DNA of 64,000 bases from Symbiodinium natans. Lineage: Eukaryota; Sar; Dinophyceae; Suessiales; Symbiodiniaceae. The DNA lies in contig CAJNDS010002234.1 in NCBI GenBank assembly GCA_905221605.1, positions 272,849-336,848 of the forward strand. The letters are read 5' to 3'. The notes under the pieces were generated by a model that was not told where the DNA came from, made no database searches, and worked only from the letters and a program-made list of their open reading frames with translations. The position numbers were made by a program, and so were the translations under genes. Of this stretch, positions 1 to 10,180 are shown piece after piece (position 1 is the first letter of the stretch; the number at the start of each line of letters is the position of its first letter).

Positions 1-127
1 CCTAAACCCCCAGCTGTTTGGTGAAGCACTAGACCGACCGTTTGACTAATGTTTCGCTGTGAGGAGCAGTCTTCACAATTCCGGGCCTGCGCCGGCGCCT
101 CAGTGCTCGGGTTGAGGGAGCGAATAT

Positions 128-226
128 TTGGGATGTTCTCCTTTATACAAACAGTCCTGAATAGGGATTATAATAGGGGGTGCTATAGTCACTATTGAGG
201 ACTTAGTATACGGGGGAACATCCCAA
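128..226. mobile_element. Family 1 palindromic element, copy 1
   Basis: The left arm begins TTGGGATGTTCTCC and the right arm ends GGGGGAACATCCCAA, with a short spacer rich in TATAATAGGGGG. The arms are imperfect complements over about 40 bp. No coding capacity is visible. Eight other copies occur in this window, several at likely intron positions, so it is probably a non-autonomous inverted-repeat (introner or MITE-like) element. Confidence 0.7.
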
Positions 227-509
227 GAGTTAATGATCTAGAATGTGCCAATTTCCGCCGGCACGTGCTGAAGTGAGTTCTCATGAGTTTTCCCTTGTCT
301 GCGAAGAGCCTTCTGGTTCAGCCAGGTTCTGGTACTCCAACTTGCCGAGTTTCGAAGCCTGCAAATGCAGGAGTGGAGGGTTAAGGGTTGACTGGAAGGA
401 TGCATCCTGCCGTGGGTTGTTGTAGGTGTGAAAGAGAGGTATCTTAGTCGTTGTAGTTCACTCACCGACCTAAGCCCCAGAAGCACAAAACCCACCCAAG
501 CTCGCAGAT

Positions 510-567
510 CCTAAACCCTAAACCCTAAACCCTAAACCCTAAACCCTAAACCCTAAACCCTAAACCC
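510..567. repeat. Telomere-like tract, CCCTAAA orientation
   Basis: About eight near-perfect CCCTAAA units lie well inside the window. The tract breaks down into CCCGAAA variants at its right end, so it is an interstitial array and not a chromosome end. Confidence 0.9.
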
Positions 568-802
568 GAACCCGAAATCCTGCAAAGCCTGCAAACCCCT
601 AAAAGTTCCAACCCGGCAGGGCCGCCCTGGCGGCCGAAGCAGCGATACCTCTAGCGCTGCTGAGCAGCATGGTGCGCAGAGGCCTTCATTCACTCACTGT
701 ATAAAGAATCTGTGTACACATGCTTACTGATATTGGAACGTATATATATATATATATTATACATAAGGTATATTGCAGTGTGTATTTTATATGTCCATGT
801 AG

Positions 803-991
803 TTGAGGGATGTGTTCAGAGCAGAGTTTGGGATGGGAGTCCGACGCCTCCAACTTCCCTCAGTGGACTCTCTTCGCAGCGCAGGTCTCCGAAAGCGCAA
901 GGTCTCCCGCAACTGCACGGCGCACCGGATGCACATGCACGTCCATGCGTCCAGCTATGGGATGCTTGGGCTTGCAAGCAGACACAGCTGA
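803..991 (+). CDS. Exon-like island, unknown protein
   Basis: An open stretch of about 60 codons begins after a TAG acceptor-like site and contains LRDVFRAEFGMGVRRLQL. Its composition is protein-like and repeats lie on both sides. A second frame is also open here, so the frame is not certain. I do not recognise the family. Confidence 0.3.
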   Translation: MRDVFRAEFGMGVRRLQLPSVDSLRSAGLRKRKVSRNCTAHRMHMHVHASSYGMLGLASRHS

Positions 992-1088
992 GGCTGGTAC
1001 TGGCTGAAAGTTGTTTGCGTATCTGACCTCAGACCAAGCCCTATAAGTCCATGAGTCCGGATCATCATTGACCTGCCATTCCTCAGAG

Positions 1089-1170
1089 GAACATACCCCG
1101 CACCCTCTACGAGTTCTTGGGTGCCTCCTGGCTTGACCAGACTGCTGGCGAGTTCAGAGCTGCGTTTCAG
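1089..1170 (+). CDS. Exon-like island, unknown protein
   Basis: After the acceptor CTCAGAG an open segment of 27 codons encodes NIPRTLYEFLGASWLDQTAG and ends at TTTCAG before GGCTCAGGG and degenerate telomeric repeat. The aromatic-rich, non-repetitive composition supports a real exon. It lies just upstream of the J-domain fragments and could belong to the same gene. Confidence 0.4.
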
Positions 1171-1245
1171 GGCTCAGGGATGGTACAGGGGGTTTAGGGG
1201 TTAATTAGGGTTCAGAGAGTTTGGCCTCCCGGCAGAATGTCGGAG

Positions 1246-2185
1246 GGTAGCCGAGGTTGACCACCGAGCAGACACCACAACCATTCGGAAGGCCTACCTC
1301 GCCAAGCAGATCCATGGCACGAAAAAGCTGGGGCCCGCGAACGCTCCCCAAATCCCCGAAACCCTGAGACACGCTATAGCCCCAAGCCTCCCTGATGCGT
1401 AACCTCACCCCTAAAGCTGAAAACCTTAAACCTTCAAACACGAACTCGAAAGCCCAAGGAAAGTGTTCCATCCCGACGTCGCCGGTGCTGAAGCTCAGGC
1501 AAGGCCAAATTGGAGTGAAGGTTCAGGATTGAGAGTTCTGGGGACTCTAAACCCGAAAACCGAGACCTGGAGGGTCAATCTATGTCCCTAAACCCTGAAC
1601 CCGAGAAGCCCAAAAGTCCCAAGGTCCAGAGCCCTCGTGCAGCTTTGAAGACACTTCTGAAAGATTTCCCAAACCCTATAAAAATCCCTTCGACACATGG
1701 ATTGTGCGGAGGGGTGCTCGTGGTTTTAGGCTTTTAGTGGGTCAGGGCTGAGTTTGAGGTTTAGGGTTCGGAAAAGGGCAAATGTTTAGCGTTTGAGAAT
1801 GGGCAAATGCACCCCTCTCTTCAGATTGAACAGGAAGTGAGCGTGCTGCTGAACAGTGCCTGGGCACGTTATGGATCGGGCCATCCGCGTTGGACGGCTC
1901 GACACACTTCAAGTTGAGTCTAGGCTTCAGGGCTGAGTCCAGGGTCCGGGGCATGTGTGATCCAGAGGTGCTTTTGACCTATTGCGGGACCGAGAGAAGA
2001 GGTCCATGTACGATGCCAGCCACCTGACTGACACTTAATGAGCTTCGACAGCTCGAGTCGCAGATTGCATCTGTTGCAGCTTGAGAAGCTCCCAGAGTAG
2101 GCCTTCAGCGCGACATGGAGAATCTTGAGAATCACGAAGAAGCCGAGTGTAACGACCCGGTGTCCGGGCCTCAGCGTGGCCACAG
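1246..2185 (+). pseudogene. J-domain (DnaJ-like) gene remnant, broken
   Basis: The segment at 1246-1340 encodes VAEVDHRADTTTIRKAYLAK followed by QIHGTKKLGPANA. This resembles helix II and the loop of a J domain, but the HPD motif reads HGT. The segment at 1966-2030 encodes GAFDLLRDREKRSMYDASH, which matches the end of a J domain. A coiled-coil-like stretch (LNELRQLESQIASV) follows but needs a +1 shift, and the next stretch (LQRDMENLENHEEAEC, 2101-2185) lies beyond an in-frame stop with only 22 bp between them. The missing HPD, the shift and the stop suggest decay, although unseen introns or a sequencing error remain possible. An HPD-less copy would not be expected to stimulate Hsp70. Confidence 0.5.
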
Positions 2186-2282
2186 GTAGTTCCAGAGTTT
2201 CCGCTGCACGGGCCTTCTGACGCGTCAGCTCGGCGGTGCTCATTCATGCCGGTGCCTGCCCTTGCCGCCTTCCATCCCCCCA

Positions 2283-2351
2283 AAACCCCCAAACCCTAAA
2301 CCCTCAACCCTCAACCCTCAACCCTAAACCCTAAACCCTAAACCCCAACCG
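2283..2351. repeat. Telomere-like tract, CCCTAAA/CCCTCAA
   Basis: Mixed CCCTAAA and CCCTCAA units run into a poly-C run at 2351-2368. This is an interstitial array. Confidence 0.85.
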
Positions 2352-2376
2352 CCCCCCCCCCCTCCCCCCATGCTCG

Positions 2377-2457
2377 GAGGTGGCCCTGGATTCCGAAGAT
2401 TCGTCAGACGAAGCCAGTCTACTGTGGCCACCCGCCGCGATGGCTGCAGTCCAGCAG
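2377..2457 (+). CDS. Exon-like island with acidic Ser/Asp run
   Basis: One open frame encodes EVALDSEDSSDEASLLWPPA. Similar short acidic stretches occur near possible gene starts elsewhere in this window (26669, 42904, 43818, 56758, 57926, 59325). Another frame is open, so this is tentative. Confidence 0.3.
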
Positions 2458-3002
2458 TGTCTGTAGCCGAGAGGGCAGACTTCGTAGGGGGATTTATATT
2501 AGTTATTAGTATTATAACTATTATTGGTTTTATTATTATCATTACTATTCATTTATATATATATATACATGCATTTTTTTGTTTTTTTGGTTTTTTGGGT
2601 TTGAGTAGGCTGCAAAGCACTCTACCGAGAAGCCAGGCGCTCGCGATCGCTTTGGGACCGAGTCCCACTTGAAGACCGGGGGGAGAAGTCGCAGGGCTGC
2701 ACTGAGGCCACGAAAGCCGAAGGCAACCACCTGGGGGTTTACGGCAAAATAAGGGTCCTCGAAAAACTAAGGGACACCCTAAAAGAGAACCCCCCCCCCA
2801 AATAGTACAGGGTTCCCCTTTTCATAAGGACCCCGCAATAAGATACCCCCTAAACCCCAAACCCTAAACCCTAAACCCCTAATTTAGGAGACCCCCCCAC
2901 TTCACGATCTCTGAACCTCGCCATGTTCGAGCCAAGGTGGGAGCAGCAGAAGTTCTTGTTCGTGGACGCGCCGAGGCCGCACTGGACCTGCGCAGGAGCG
3001 CC

Positions 3003-3101
3003 AGATGTTCCCCCGTTGTCTAACAGCCCTTAGTTTAGGGATTCTAGTACGGGTACTAGAGTCCCTATTAAGGACTGTTAGTATAAGGGGGAACATCCCA
3101 A
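3003..3101. mobile_element. Family 1 palindromic element, copy 2
   Basis: Arms AGATGTTCCCCCGTTGTCTA and TAGTATAAGGGGGAACATCC flank a spacer containing TAGTACGGGTACTA. No target duplication is clear. Confidence 0.65.
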
Positions 3102-3151
3102 TGCTTGCTGCTTAAGTGCTGACACTGACGAGCACTCTGTTCTGGTTCCAG

Positions 3152-3270
3152 CAGCAATGTCCGAATGCAGATAGCCGGGGCTTCTGGGAGCACCAAGGAA
3201 CTGCGCTGCATTTCATGTTGCCGATGCATCGAGTGCGCGCCGAGGACTTTCTGCGCCTGGGCGATAGAAG
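3152..3270 (+). CDS. Exon-like island, unknown protein
   Basis: After the acceptor GGTTCCAG the open frame encodes QQCPNADSRGFWEHQGTALH and then FMLPMHRVRAEDFLRLGDRR. Composition and acceptor are both good. It is probably an internal exon of a + strand gene that continues through 3490-3920. Confidence 0.5.
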
Positions 3271-3489
3271 GGTTGGAGGTGACCTGAACTTTTGTTCGGG
3301 TCTCGGAACTTGAAGGGAAGATCAGCTGAAAGGCACGCTTTTGCACGGGCGCGTGAGCTGCCACCTGACCGGGTGGTTTTATTATATTACAGTCGTCCGC
3401 GCAGGCGAACCCAATGTAAGTCCACCGGAACCCAGGCCCACAGATAAAGCCACAATAAACTCGGTTCTTGTGCTTGAGATGCCGAAGGC

Positions 3490-3606
3490 ATGGATGCGGA
3501 TGATGATCGGGCCAGGGTGTATGCTCAATGGGGCGAGTCAGAGGACGACCTGCACTGGGCGCAAGCCTCCTGCCCAGTTGATGCTGGGCTTGCATTTAGC
3601 ATATGA
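3490..3606 (+). CDS. Small ORF or exon with acidic Trp motif
   Basis: ATG-initiated frame MDADDDRARVYAQWGESEDD, open to a TGA at 3604. The Asp/Glu-rich segment next to Trp is like the acidic exons at 43818 and 57926. A competing longer frame (3341-3763) is also open; its composition is less convincing. Confidence 0.4.
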   Translation: MDADDDRARVYAQWGESEDDLHWAQASCPVDAGLAFSI

Positions 3607-3802
3607 CGAAGCTACGACTAGATGCCGAATTTTTGGAAGGCGCTGGAACCCCAACTTTTTTAGGGCGTGCGCCCGTGCCACGCTGCAGATGAGTCTTCGT
3701 GAGACATGTGTGAGGTGTCGTTTCTTCATGCAATCTTGCTACGAGCAGATTGCTCTGGGATAGCGTGGTCTAAGGCCTGCATTTCTTGGGTGTCCCGCCA
3801 AG

Positions 3803-3920
3803 AGTTGCAAGTGCTGGAGCACGTTACCGCGGAGCACATGTATGAGACCACTCCATGCCGATTTGCCAAGAAGAACGCGACACTGATGCTCCTCCCTCAG
3901 AAGCTGCCTGTGTGGGGTTA
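3803..3920 (+). CDS. Exon-like island, unknown protein
   Basis: After CCAAG the frame encodes LQVLEHVTAEHMYETTPCRF and then AKKNATLMLLPQKLPVW. It is bounded on the right by CCCTAAAC and the large palindrome at 3929. Confidence 0.4.
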
Positions 3921-3928
3921 AGCCCTAA

Positions 3929-4109
3929 ACCTACAATACTTTTAGAGTACTATTAGACTGCTATTATAATACTATCATAATACTGTAATACTCATGATAC
4001 GATTATAGTACTACTAATTATTAGTAGTACTATAATAGTATCATGAGTATTACAGTATTATGATAGTATTATAATAGCAGTCTAATAGTACTCTAAAAGT
4101 ATTGTAGGT
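3929..4109. repeat. Near-perfect 181 bp palindrome
   Basis: The sequence ACCTACAATACTTTTAGAG is mirrored as CTCTAAAAGTATTGTAGGT, and almost every base between pairs around a centre near 4019, with one clear mismatch. It is AT-rich and could extrude a cruciform or fold as a long hairpin. No ORF is present. Related TAGTATTA-type sequence follows at 4110-4160 and 4712-4827. Confidence 0.9.
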
Positions 4110-4464
4110 ACTAATATACAGTTCTAGTACTATTATAGTACGATTATAGTACTTTTTTTTATAATACCATTAATCCTAAACAGCCTGAACCCTTCGAGTG
4201 GCTCAGCGTTTTGAGAGGGTTTAGGCCTTTTTTGCGCGGGGCTTTGGCTGTTCGAGGCCCAGGTTGGCCGCCAAGTGGGTGGCCAAACGCCGGCCCCGGG
4301 CTGAGTCGGGAGTACAGCAGAGGTCGTCCTTCACCCATGGCTGAGGGCGGAGAGTTTGCAGGTAGCTGAGCTGCCGCCATTGCTGAAGAACCCCTTCCAG
4401 CTTAAACCCCACACCCCGAAAGCCTGACGTCGGCCAGCACGCCGGGCACGCCCATGTCATGTAG

Positions 4465-4561
4465 GGGCCGGAATTCTTACTAATAATATTCCCTTTGGGT
4501 CCCTTTGTAATTCTATGATAATAGACCCCCAAACCCTTATTCTAATGATTCAGGCCCCTAC
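4465..4561. repeat. Dispersed repeat ending TTATTCTAATGATTCAGGCCCC
   Basis: The end of this segment recurs exactly at 18326-18350, and the upstream part (TCCCTTT..., ATAATA.ACCC) is loosely shared. It is probably a third small element family with at least two copies here. No coding sequence is seen in 4161-4560 apart from a weak Arg-rich open stretch near 4262-4340. Confidence 0.55.
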
Positions 4562-4572
4562 TTTGAACCCTG

Positions 4573-4625
4573 CTGAAGCCAGGGCGGAGGTCGAGCTGGC
4601 GAAGCAACGCCGTCAGGCACCGGCT
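4573..4625 (+). CDS. Exon-like island, charged helix
   Basis: A short open stretch encodes RAEVELAKQRRQAP after CTGAAG. It looks like part of an alpha-helical or coiled-coil segment. It is too short to assign. Confidence 0.25.
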
Positions 4626-4711
4626 GGGCTGGGTTGGGGCTAACAAGCATGATATCTGGTGTAGGGTATTGCAGTGGTACGTAATATCATGGTATCATCT
4701 CAGCATTCCCA

Positions 4712-4827
4712 TAGTATTATCATAGTATTATCATGGTATTGTCATAGTATTATCGTAGTATTATCATAGTATTTTCATAGTATTATCATAGTGTTATCAT
4801 AGTATTATAGTTACAGTAGTATTAGAA
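4712..4827. repeat. Tandem repeat TAGTATTATCA, about ten units
   Basis: Eleven to twelve base units (CATAGTATTAT with variants CATGGTATTGT, CGTAGTATTAT) run in tandem. No protein-like frame is present. The region 4630-5300 otherwise shows only a poly-G run and family 2-like debris (near 5005-5100). Confidence 0.85.
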
Positions 4828-5420
4828 GGTAGTGGCAGTACACTTGTAACTTGCAGGGCCCCCAAGAAAACTTCGGGTTGGGGTGGGGGGGGGGGGGGAT
4901 GATGGAATCGCTGACCAGGTGGCAATGGAATGTATGGGATCCTCCACTATGGAGACGCCCGGCTGAGAGAATTCGACTCAACAAGCCCGAAGCGCCCGAA
5001 GTGGGTACTTCCCATAATAGGGGTTCCCCCTTTTGTATCCCAAATCGAATAGATTCCCTTCAAGGGACCTCTTACCCAAGTGTGGTGGGGAATTTCAGGC
5101 TTTCTGCTTTCGGGTTTGGGATAACTTTGGGTCGCAGGGACCTGTGGTTTCGGATTCAGGGGGCTGTCAAGAATCTTTGTACTACGTTCATGCTGTACTT
5201 GAATTATACTACACTTACATTCTACTCTATTCTTATACGATACTTATGCTTTGTCATACTTCTGTTATGTTTTACTTTAATGTGTCATTATAAGGCTCAG
5301 AAAAAAGTACTCCTTCTCTGCAAGCGAAGCAAGTTTGCAGAAATGCGCCCATGCCAGGCCCCCCTGCTACTGACTTTCGGAATGGCGAAAGTGTATGAAA
5401 GCAACTGGAGAATGCCCCGC

Positions 5421-5500
5421 AACCTGGAGAGCCTTTGGTGCGCGCATGCCAAGGTTTCACAAGCAGCTCGCGGAAGCCATTGCGCGGCTGTATGGGCCCC
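5421..5500 (+). CDS. Exon-like island, unknown protein
   Basis: One frame encodes AFGARMPRFHKQLAEAIARL, a plausible amphipathic helix. A second frame is open across the same bases (NLESLWCAHAKVSQ), so the frame is unsettled. Confidence 0.3.
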
Positions 5501-5754
5501 AGGAGTCACCTAGTAGTACAGTAGGTAGTAGGATCCCCGTGTAATGAGGACCCCAAGAAGGTCCCCCCTAATTTCGGAAACCATTCATAAAGCATTGCTG
5601 AGTATAGCGATTACCACATCTCGGCCCTCATCCCTACACCGGTGCATCCCCCGAGGTCGCCGGGGTTGCGCGAAGCAGGTGGCTGGTGCTGAGTGCTGAA
5701 GGTGGGATTCCGGGATTCCGACATAGGAGTTTCCGATAAAAACCTAGGGTCGGT

Positions 5755-5803
5755 TTAAGGTTTAGGGTTTAGGGTTTAGGGTTTAGGGTTTAGGGTTTAG
5801 GGT
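5755..5803. repeat. Telomere-like tract, TTTAGGG orientation
   Basis: Seven TTTAGGG units, followed by family 2-like GC-rich repeat debris to about 5975. Nothing coding is seen from 5520 to 6060. Confidence 0.9.
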
Positions 5804-6067
5804 GTCCTTCTACACATGGATTAGAGTATGTTGGGGGTATGTAAGGGGGATGCCCCTATTCGGGGGGGAAATCCCCATATCTGGGATGCTAGGCCGTTTA
5901 GGGCTTGCTGTAGGGTCGAGGGTTTGAGTGTGTTGTTTTTTTGGGGTTCCGGAGTTTTGGGGATTAGGGTGGCCCCTCGTATATGGCACTACACTTGCCT
6001 TCATCGTCTTGAAGAGGACCCTTGTTTAGGTAGCTTTTTCAAAGACCTTCGGGTTTCTTGATGTTGC

Positions 6068-6243
6068 GAGGCCAACCTGGACTTGAAAGCGATGGGTCAG
6101 AGTCATTTTGCTACAGCAGATCGGACTCAACAGACTGAAGTCCCCTCACGCAGCCGGGTGAAGTTCCATGCGAAACGGGTTGACATGAGAAACGAATCCC
6201 TCCACTTCACCCCGGCAGCACCGTTTCCATTTCAATCGTTTCA
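6068..6243 (+). CDS. Exon-like ORF, unknown basic protein
   Basis: After the acceptor TTGCGAG a 58-codon frame encodes ANLDLKAMGQSHFATADRTQ and later RVKFHAKRVDMRNESLHFTP. No low complexity is present. It is flanked on the right by AT-rich sequence and telomeric units at 6600. Confidence 0.45.
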
Positions 6244-6890
6244 GAAGGCCCAACGGGGCCATTGCATGCCGCTCGCCCTGCCGATCGTCTCCTTGCCCAG
6301 CCATGTTTTTCTTGGCCCGAGATGAGCCAGGGCAATAGGGCCGTGAATATTAGGATGCTCCCCCTCATAGCAACAGCCTTTATATACATTTATATATATA
6401 TATACACATACAGGAGAACTATATAGATTGCAAAAAAGATTTAACTAGCTTGCAAAAAATGGTTCCCTGTTAAAGCAGCTGTTGCTCTGAGGGGGAACAG
6501 CCTGGTGTGAATCTGCGAATCTGTGGGCTGAGGGACGTCAAATTGCATGTCCCAGCTGGCCGATTTATGGCGACCGCGGTCGCCATATCCAGGGTTTACA
6601 GGTTTAGGGTTTAGGGTTTAGGGTTTAGGGTCACTACCACAGTATCCAAGCCCTGGGGTTGTTTGTGCCTTATGCTTTGGTACGTAATACACCACTCCCT
6701 ACACCAGCAGCCAGCATGGATAGTACCCAAAGCCCAAGCTCTAGTACAAACCCTTAACCCTAAACCCTAACCCCTTAATACCTAAGCCTCAAACTGAAAC
6801 GGCACGATCGACCCCGGAGACGACGAAGCTATCTTCCTGCAACGGTCGCTTGAAGTCGTTCCGTCTTCGCCGTGGCTTCTGGCATTTTAG

Positions 6891-6959
6891 CAGGCCGCGG
6901 GTCACTTGGCCCACCGCGCAGCAGCTTGCTTGGTGCAGAAGCGCCAAATTCACAACGCG
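6891..6959 (+). CDS. Exon-like island, His/Ala-rich helix
   Basis: After ATTTTAG the frame encodes QAAGHLAHRAAACLVQKRQI. An overlapping + frame and a 97-codon minus frame are also open through 6790-7080, so this region is coding-like but its frame is not resolved. Confidence 0.35.
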
Positions 6960-7150
6960 GGACTTCCCAAATTTCTGGTTCGTTTGTGAGTTGGGTGGGT
7001 AGGGGGGAACAGGCTCAACCTGGACCAGATCTCCCAGAAGTTCCCACTTATAATTCTTGTAGGGTTGGCGGTTGCCAGTCATGATGGCCTGAAGCGTTTA
7101 ACCATGTCAGAGATAAGCCGGTCCGCCGTGTGGTTGGACACTCGCTTCAG

Positions 7151-7252
7151 GTCACACCCAGATTTACAGCAACCGCCTTGCAGAAACCGAAAGCACAAAA
7201 AATTCAGAACGCGGATCTCGTAGACTTCGTCCAAAGCAACAATCGATTCGAT
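7151..7252 (+). CDS. Exon with canonical borders, unknown protein
   Basis: The acceptor CGCTTCAG and the donor GTAAGAG enclose exactly 34 codons: VTPRFTATALQKPKAQKIQN and then ADLVDFVQSNNRFD. Both splice signals and the composition agree, so this is one of the better internal exons outside the named genes. The family is not recognised. Confidence 0.6.
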
Positions 7253-7707
7253 GTAAGAGTTGTAGAGGCAAGCAAGGTGCGGCCTTTGTCGTTCCAGTGC
7301 TGGACATGCGCCTCGCTGCCAAGACCCCAGGACCGCCGACGCTTTCGAGCGCCGGCTGCGTCGTCTACGCGCGCCGACGTGAAAAGCGAGCTCGTGGTTT
7401 TTTTTGCTGCTTTCTGCATGGCTTGATCGAGGACCCTAAGTCCTAGGTAGTAGGTTAAAGGAACGGGCTACATCATGAGCCGTTACGAAGTGTCGGCCGT
7501 CCTTGGTCCTGCTTGTGAGCTTGTGAACATGACAATGTATGGTGCGCATTTTACCTCGAGCTTGCTACCAGGTGTAGCCACCTTACACCTTACATGTTGT
7601 AGTTGCGTACATGACGACCCTTCAACATGCACCTTGACGGCACAGAGGCAGCAATGTTAATGTAGGATTAACCACTTCGATTCAACCTGAATCTGTGGCC
7701 CAGGCCT

Positions 7708-7806
7708 TGAAGACTACTGTAGAAAGTGGGAGCAAATCCGCGCGGGGTTGGCAGAACGTCTGCCCTTGTTTTGTCATTTGTTCTTTGGTCGTCTCCCATC
7801 GCCTCT
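7708..7806 (+). CDS. Exon-like island, hydrophobic
   Basis: The frame encodes YCRKWEQIRAGLAERLPLFC and then HLFFGRLPSP, starting after CTTGAAG and ending in TTTAGGG-like repeat at 7807. Confidence 0.45.
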
Positions 7807-7849
7807 AGGGTGTAGGGTTTAGGGTTTTTAGGGTTTAGGGGGGAAAACA

Positions 7850-7950
7850 AGAAGCCCAAAGCTGCCGCCCGTCTGCGTGCTGAGGTTTTAAGGCTCTCTA
7901 AACTCTGCAAGCCCTCTGACATAAAGCTTGACTCATACAATACCTTACTA
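7850..7950 (+). CDS. Exon-like island, basic helix
   Basis: After AAACAAG the frame encodes KPKAAARLRAEVLRLSKLCK and then PSDIKLDSYNT. Telomere-like tracts lie on both sides (7807-7843 and 7958-8000). It probably belongs with 7151-7252 and 7708-7806 in one + strand gene. Confidence 0.5.
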
Positions 7951-8065
7951 TCAGGGGTTTAGGGTATAGGGTTTAGGGTTTAGGGTTTAGGGTTTAGGGT
8001 GATATTCTCATATCATAATCTTTTCAGATCATGATTTGCTATGTGTAGATGATACTTAGATTGAT

Positions 8066-8151
8066 TTTTTCTGATACTAACAGTCCTTGGTAGTGGTCAT
8101 AGTACCCCCTATGATCATCCCCAGTAAGGACTTTTAGCATAAGAGATCCCC
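8066..8151. mobile_element. Family 1 element, degraded copy 3
   Basis: CTGATACTAACAGTCCTT and AAGGACTTTTAGCATAAGAGAT match the inner parts of the family 1 arms, but the outer TTGGGATG ends are lost. Confidence 0.45.
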
Positions 8152-8160
8152 AATACGTAG

Positions 8161-8270
8161 AACCCCAAACCCTGAACCCTAAACCCTAAACCCTAAACCC
8201 TAAACCCTAAACCCTAAACCCTAAACCCTAAACCCTAAACCCTAAACCCTAAACCCTAAACCCTAAAGCT
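8161..8270. repeat. Telomere-like tract, about 15 CCCTAAA units
   Basis: One of the longest and cleanest arrays of the window. It is followed at 8392-8433 by six units in the opposite orientation; the intervening 120 bp holds no clear ORF. Confidence 0.95.
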
Positions 8271-8458
8271 TTGTTCCTCCGTTCCTCTGCTCACCATAAG
8301 GCCAGCCTTGGCTCCAGTCACGCCTTCCCGGACCACGTGGCCGGGTCTGCACCTGCGGGCTGTTTCGAATTAGGCCACCCCCCTCCATTAGGGTTTAGGG
8401 TTTAGGGTTTAGGGTTTAGGGTTTAGGGTTTAGCCCCGATGTAAGGGCCTTATGCGAG

Positions 8459-8607
8459 AACAGCACTGAAGCACGTTTCAAGGTCGGTGGCACAACTTTG
8501 CTGCAACGCCACCAGAAGCTGAATTACACCTCCGCCGACGCCGAGCAGGCTGGTGCTTCGCCCACGTCTGTTGGGCCAAAGTGCGATGCAATGTGATGTA
8601 ATTGGGG
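8459..8607 (+). CDS. Exon-like island, unknown soluble protein
   Basis: After ATGCGAG the frame encodes NSTEARFKVGGTTLLQRHQK and then LNYTSADAEQAGASP. An antisense frame is also open (8478-8790). Confidence 0.4.
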
Positions 8608-8988
8608 CCGCATGATTCTAGCAGGGACGCAAAGCACCTGTTCTCTTTTGATGGCTGATATGAACTGATCATGTGATGTTCTCAGCTCTGACTTTGATGA
8701 GTGAGACGACCTCTTCTGCCTCAACCCGAACTTTAAAACTAAGCCCCAAACCCCCAAGCCCGTACTGTGGAGGTTGTGAGGACGCCTCACTGCTTCGCGG
8801 TCTCGTGCTCAGGGGAGGGAGCGGGGCGTTAGGGTTTTTTGGAGATTTAGGGGCTCAGGATTTAGGGATGAACTCCTGATTTCCAGAAGCCATGGTTCTG
8901 CACCGTTAGCCAGTGGTGCAGAATTTGCCTTCTCAGGGAATTCGGGGGCCCTATACATACCCTTTAAGGGATCACATAGGGCACCCTC

Positions 8989-9174
8989 ATGCCCCCATGC
9001 CCTACTAAGAGCCAGATGATGCCCTCACCCAAGGAGTCCTCGTATGTGTGCATCCTGGCAGCCTTCCTCTTCGCAGCACTTCTCCTGGGAGCCCTGCGCT
9101 GCTTTCCCCCCGTGGACAAGAAGCTGGCAGGCAGCTGCGTCCGACCACCAGCAGGGGCACGGGTTGCAGTTTAG
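8989..9174 (+). CDS. Small membrane protein ORF or terminal exon
   Basis: The 61-codon frame contains a strong hydrophobic helix, YVCILAAFLFAALLLGALRC, then PPVDKKLAGSC, and stops as the first TTTAGGG unit begins (GTTGCAG-TTTAGGG). It may be an exon ending at GTTGCA rather than a full protein. Confidence 0.45.
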   Translation: MPPCPTKSQMMPSPKESSYVCILAAFLFAALLLGALRCFPPVDKKLAGSCVRPPAGARVAV

Positions 9175-9737
9175 GGTTGTGTTTAGGGTTTTGTGGTAGA
9201 GGGTTTAGGGTTAGGGTTAGGGTTAGGGGATTTTTCAAGAGTTGAAGAGTTAAGGCTTTCTGTTTCCGCATCTCTCCAACATGGGCGGCAGCCCTTAGCC
9301 CTCCCGAGACCCGCACGGCGCGAGGTTCAGCGAAGAAAGCGTCGACGAGGAATCCTCACCTCGACAATGCGAAGTTCCTGGGATTCTTGGGCCCTAAGCC
9401 CTAGGCGCAACCATCCCTACTCCACAGCCTTCATGGGCCCCCTCGTGTTTCTTTAAGTGCCTCCTCCTCGCAGTGGGGAGCCCCAAGCTCGATCTCGAGT
9501 ATCTGGAATCAGGATGAGTCAAGTGTTCCAGGGGAACTCTACCTCTTCTTGTTTGGGAAATGTCGGGAAGCTTTAGAGCTCCATGTCGGGAAGCTCTTTA
9601 GAGCTCCCCCTTGGCAGATCTGTTGCTGGTGGGCCCTTGAGCTGGGTTCTTCCTCTTATTGCGACGGCCGGCCTCCTAACATGAAGATAAGAAGCACAGA
9701 ATTTAGGGTTTAGGGTTTTAGGGTCGGGATCCCAGGA

Positions 9738-9860
9738 ATGGTGTTGGTGTGCTGGTCGCACATTGGAGCTATCATGGTTCACGACACGAAGATGAAAGTC
9801 GACGCAGCAGATGTTATCTGGCCACCTGCCTTCGCAGACAGCATGCCTAACATAACCCCC
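9738..9860 (+). CDS. Exon-like island, unknown protein
   Basis: The ATG-initiated frame encodes MVLVCWSHIGAIMVHDTKMK and then VDAADVIWPPAFADSMPNIT before a poly-C run. The 9250-9735 stretch before it has only a weak basic open segment and telomeric debris. A 94-codon antisense frame also exists. Confidence 0.35.
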
Positions 9861-10180
9861 AGCATCTGCCCCCACCCCCCCCCCCCCCCCCAACCTATAA
9901 ATGGGTGGGTTAATGGGGATACCTTTTTTTTGGCGGTTCCTATAGAAGGGACTGTAGTGTTCTGGGGAGGAGGGGGCGTCATACTACGGGAACCCCAATT
10001 TTTGGTCCTAAGTAACTCCGAAACCCTGGAACTGGGAGCCCCTTGTGTTGTCGTGTTGTCCATGCCCTGAACCCTAAACCCTATAAACCCTAAAACCCCC
10101 CTATAAACCCACGAACCAAGGTTTCACATGCCGATGTTCATTTTTTTATCTGGGTCCTTCGCGCGAGTTTCTCCGTCCAG

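Noticed and set aside
4851-5513. 220-codon + ORF
   Set aside because: It runs through a poly-G run, family 2-like debris and T-rich sequence with no consistent protein character; only a short end segment is kept as an exon candidate.
6799-6881. Exon GTIDPGDDEAIFLQRSLEVV
   Set aside because: Attractive sequence, but the next exon candidate begins only nine bases after its possible donor and two other frames are open, so it is not listed separately.
510-8270. True chromosome end
   Set aside because: Telomeric units occur in both orientations throughout and are separated by unique sequence, so they are interstitial.
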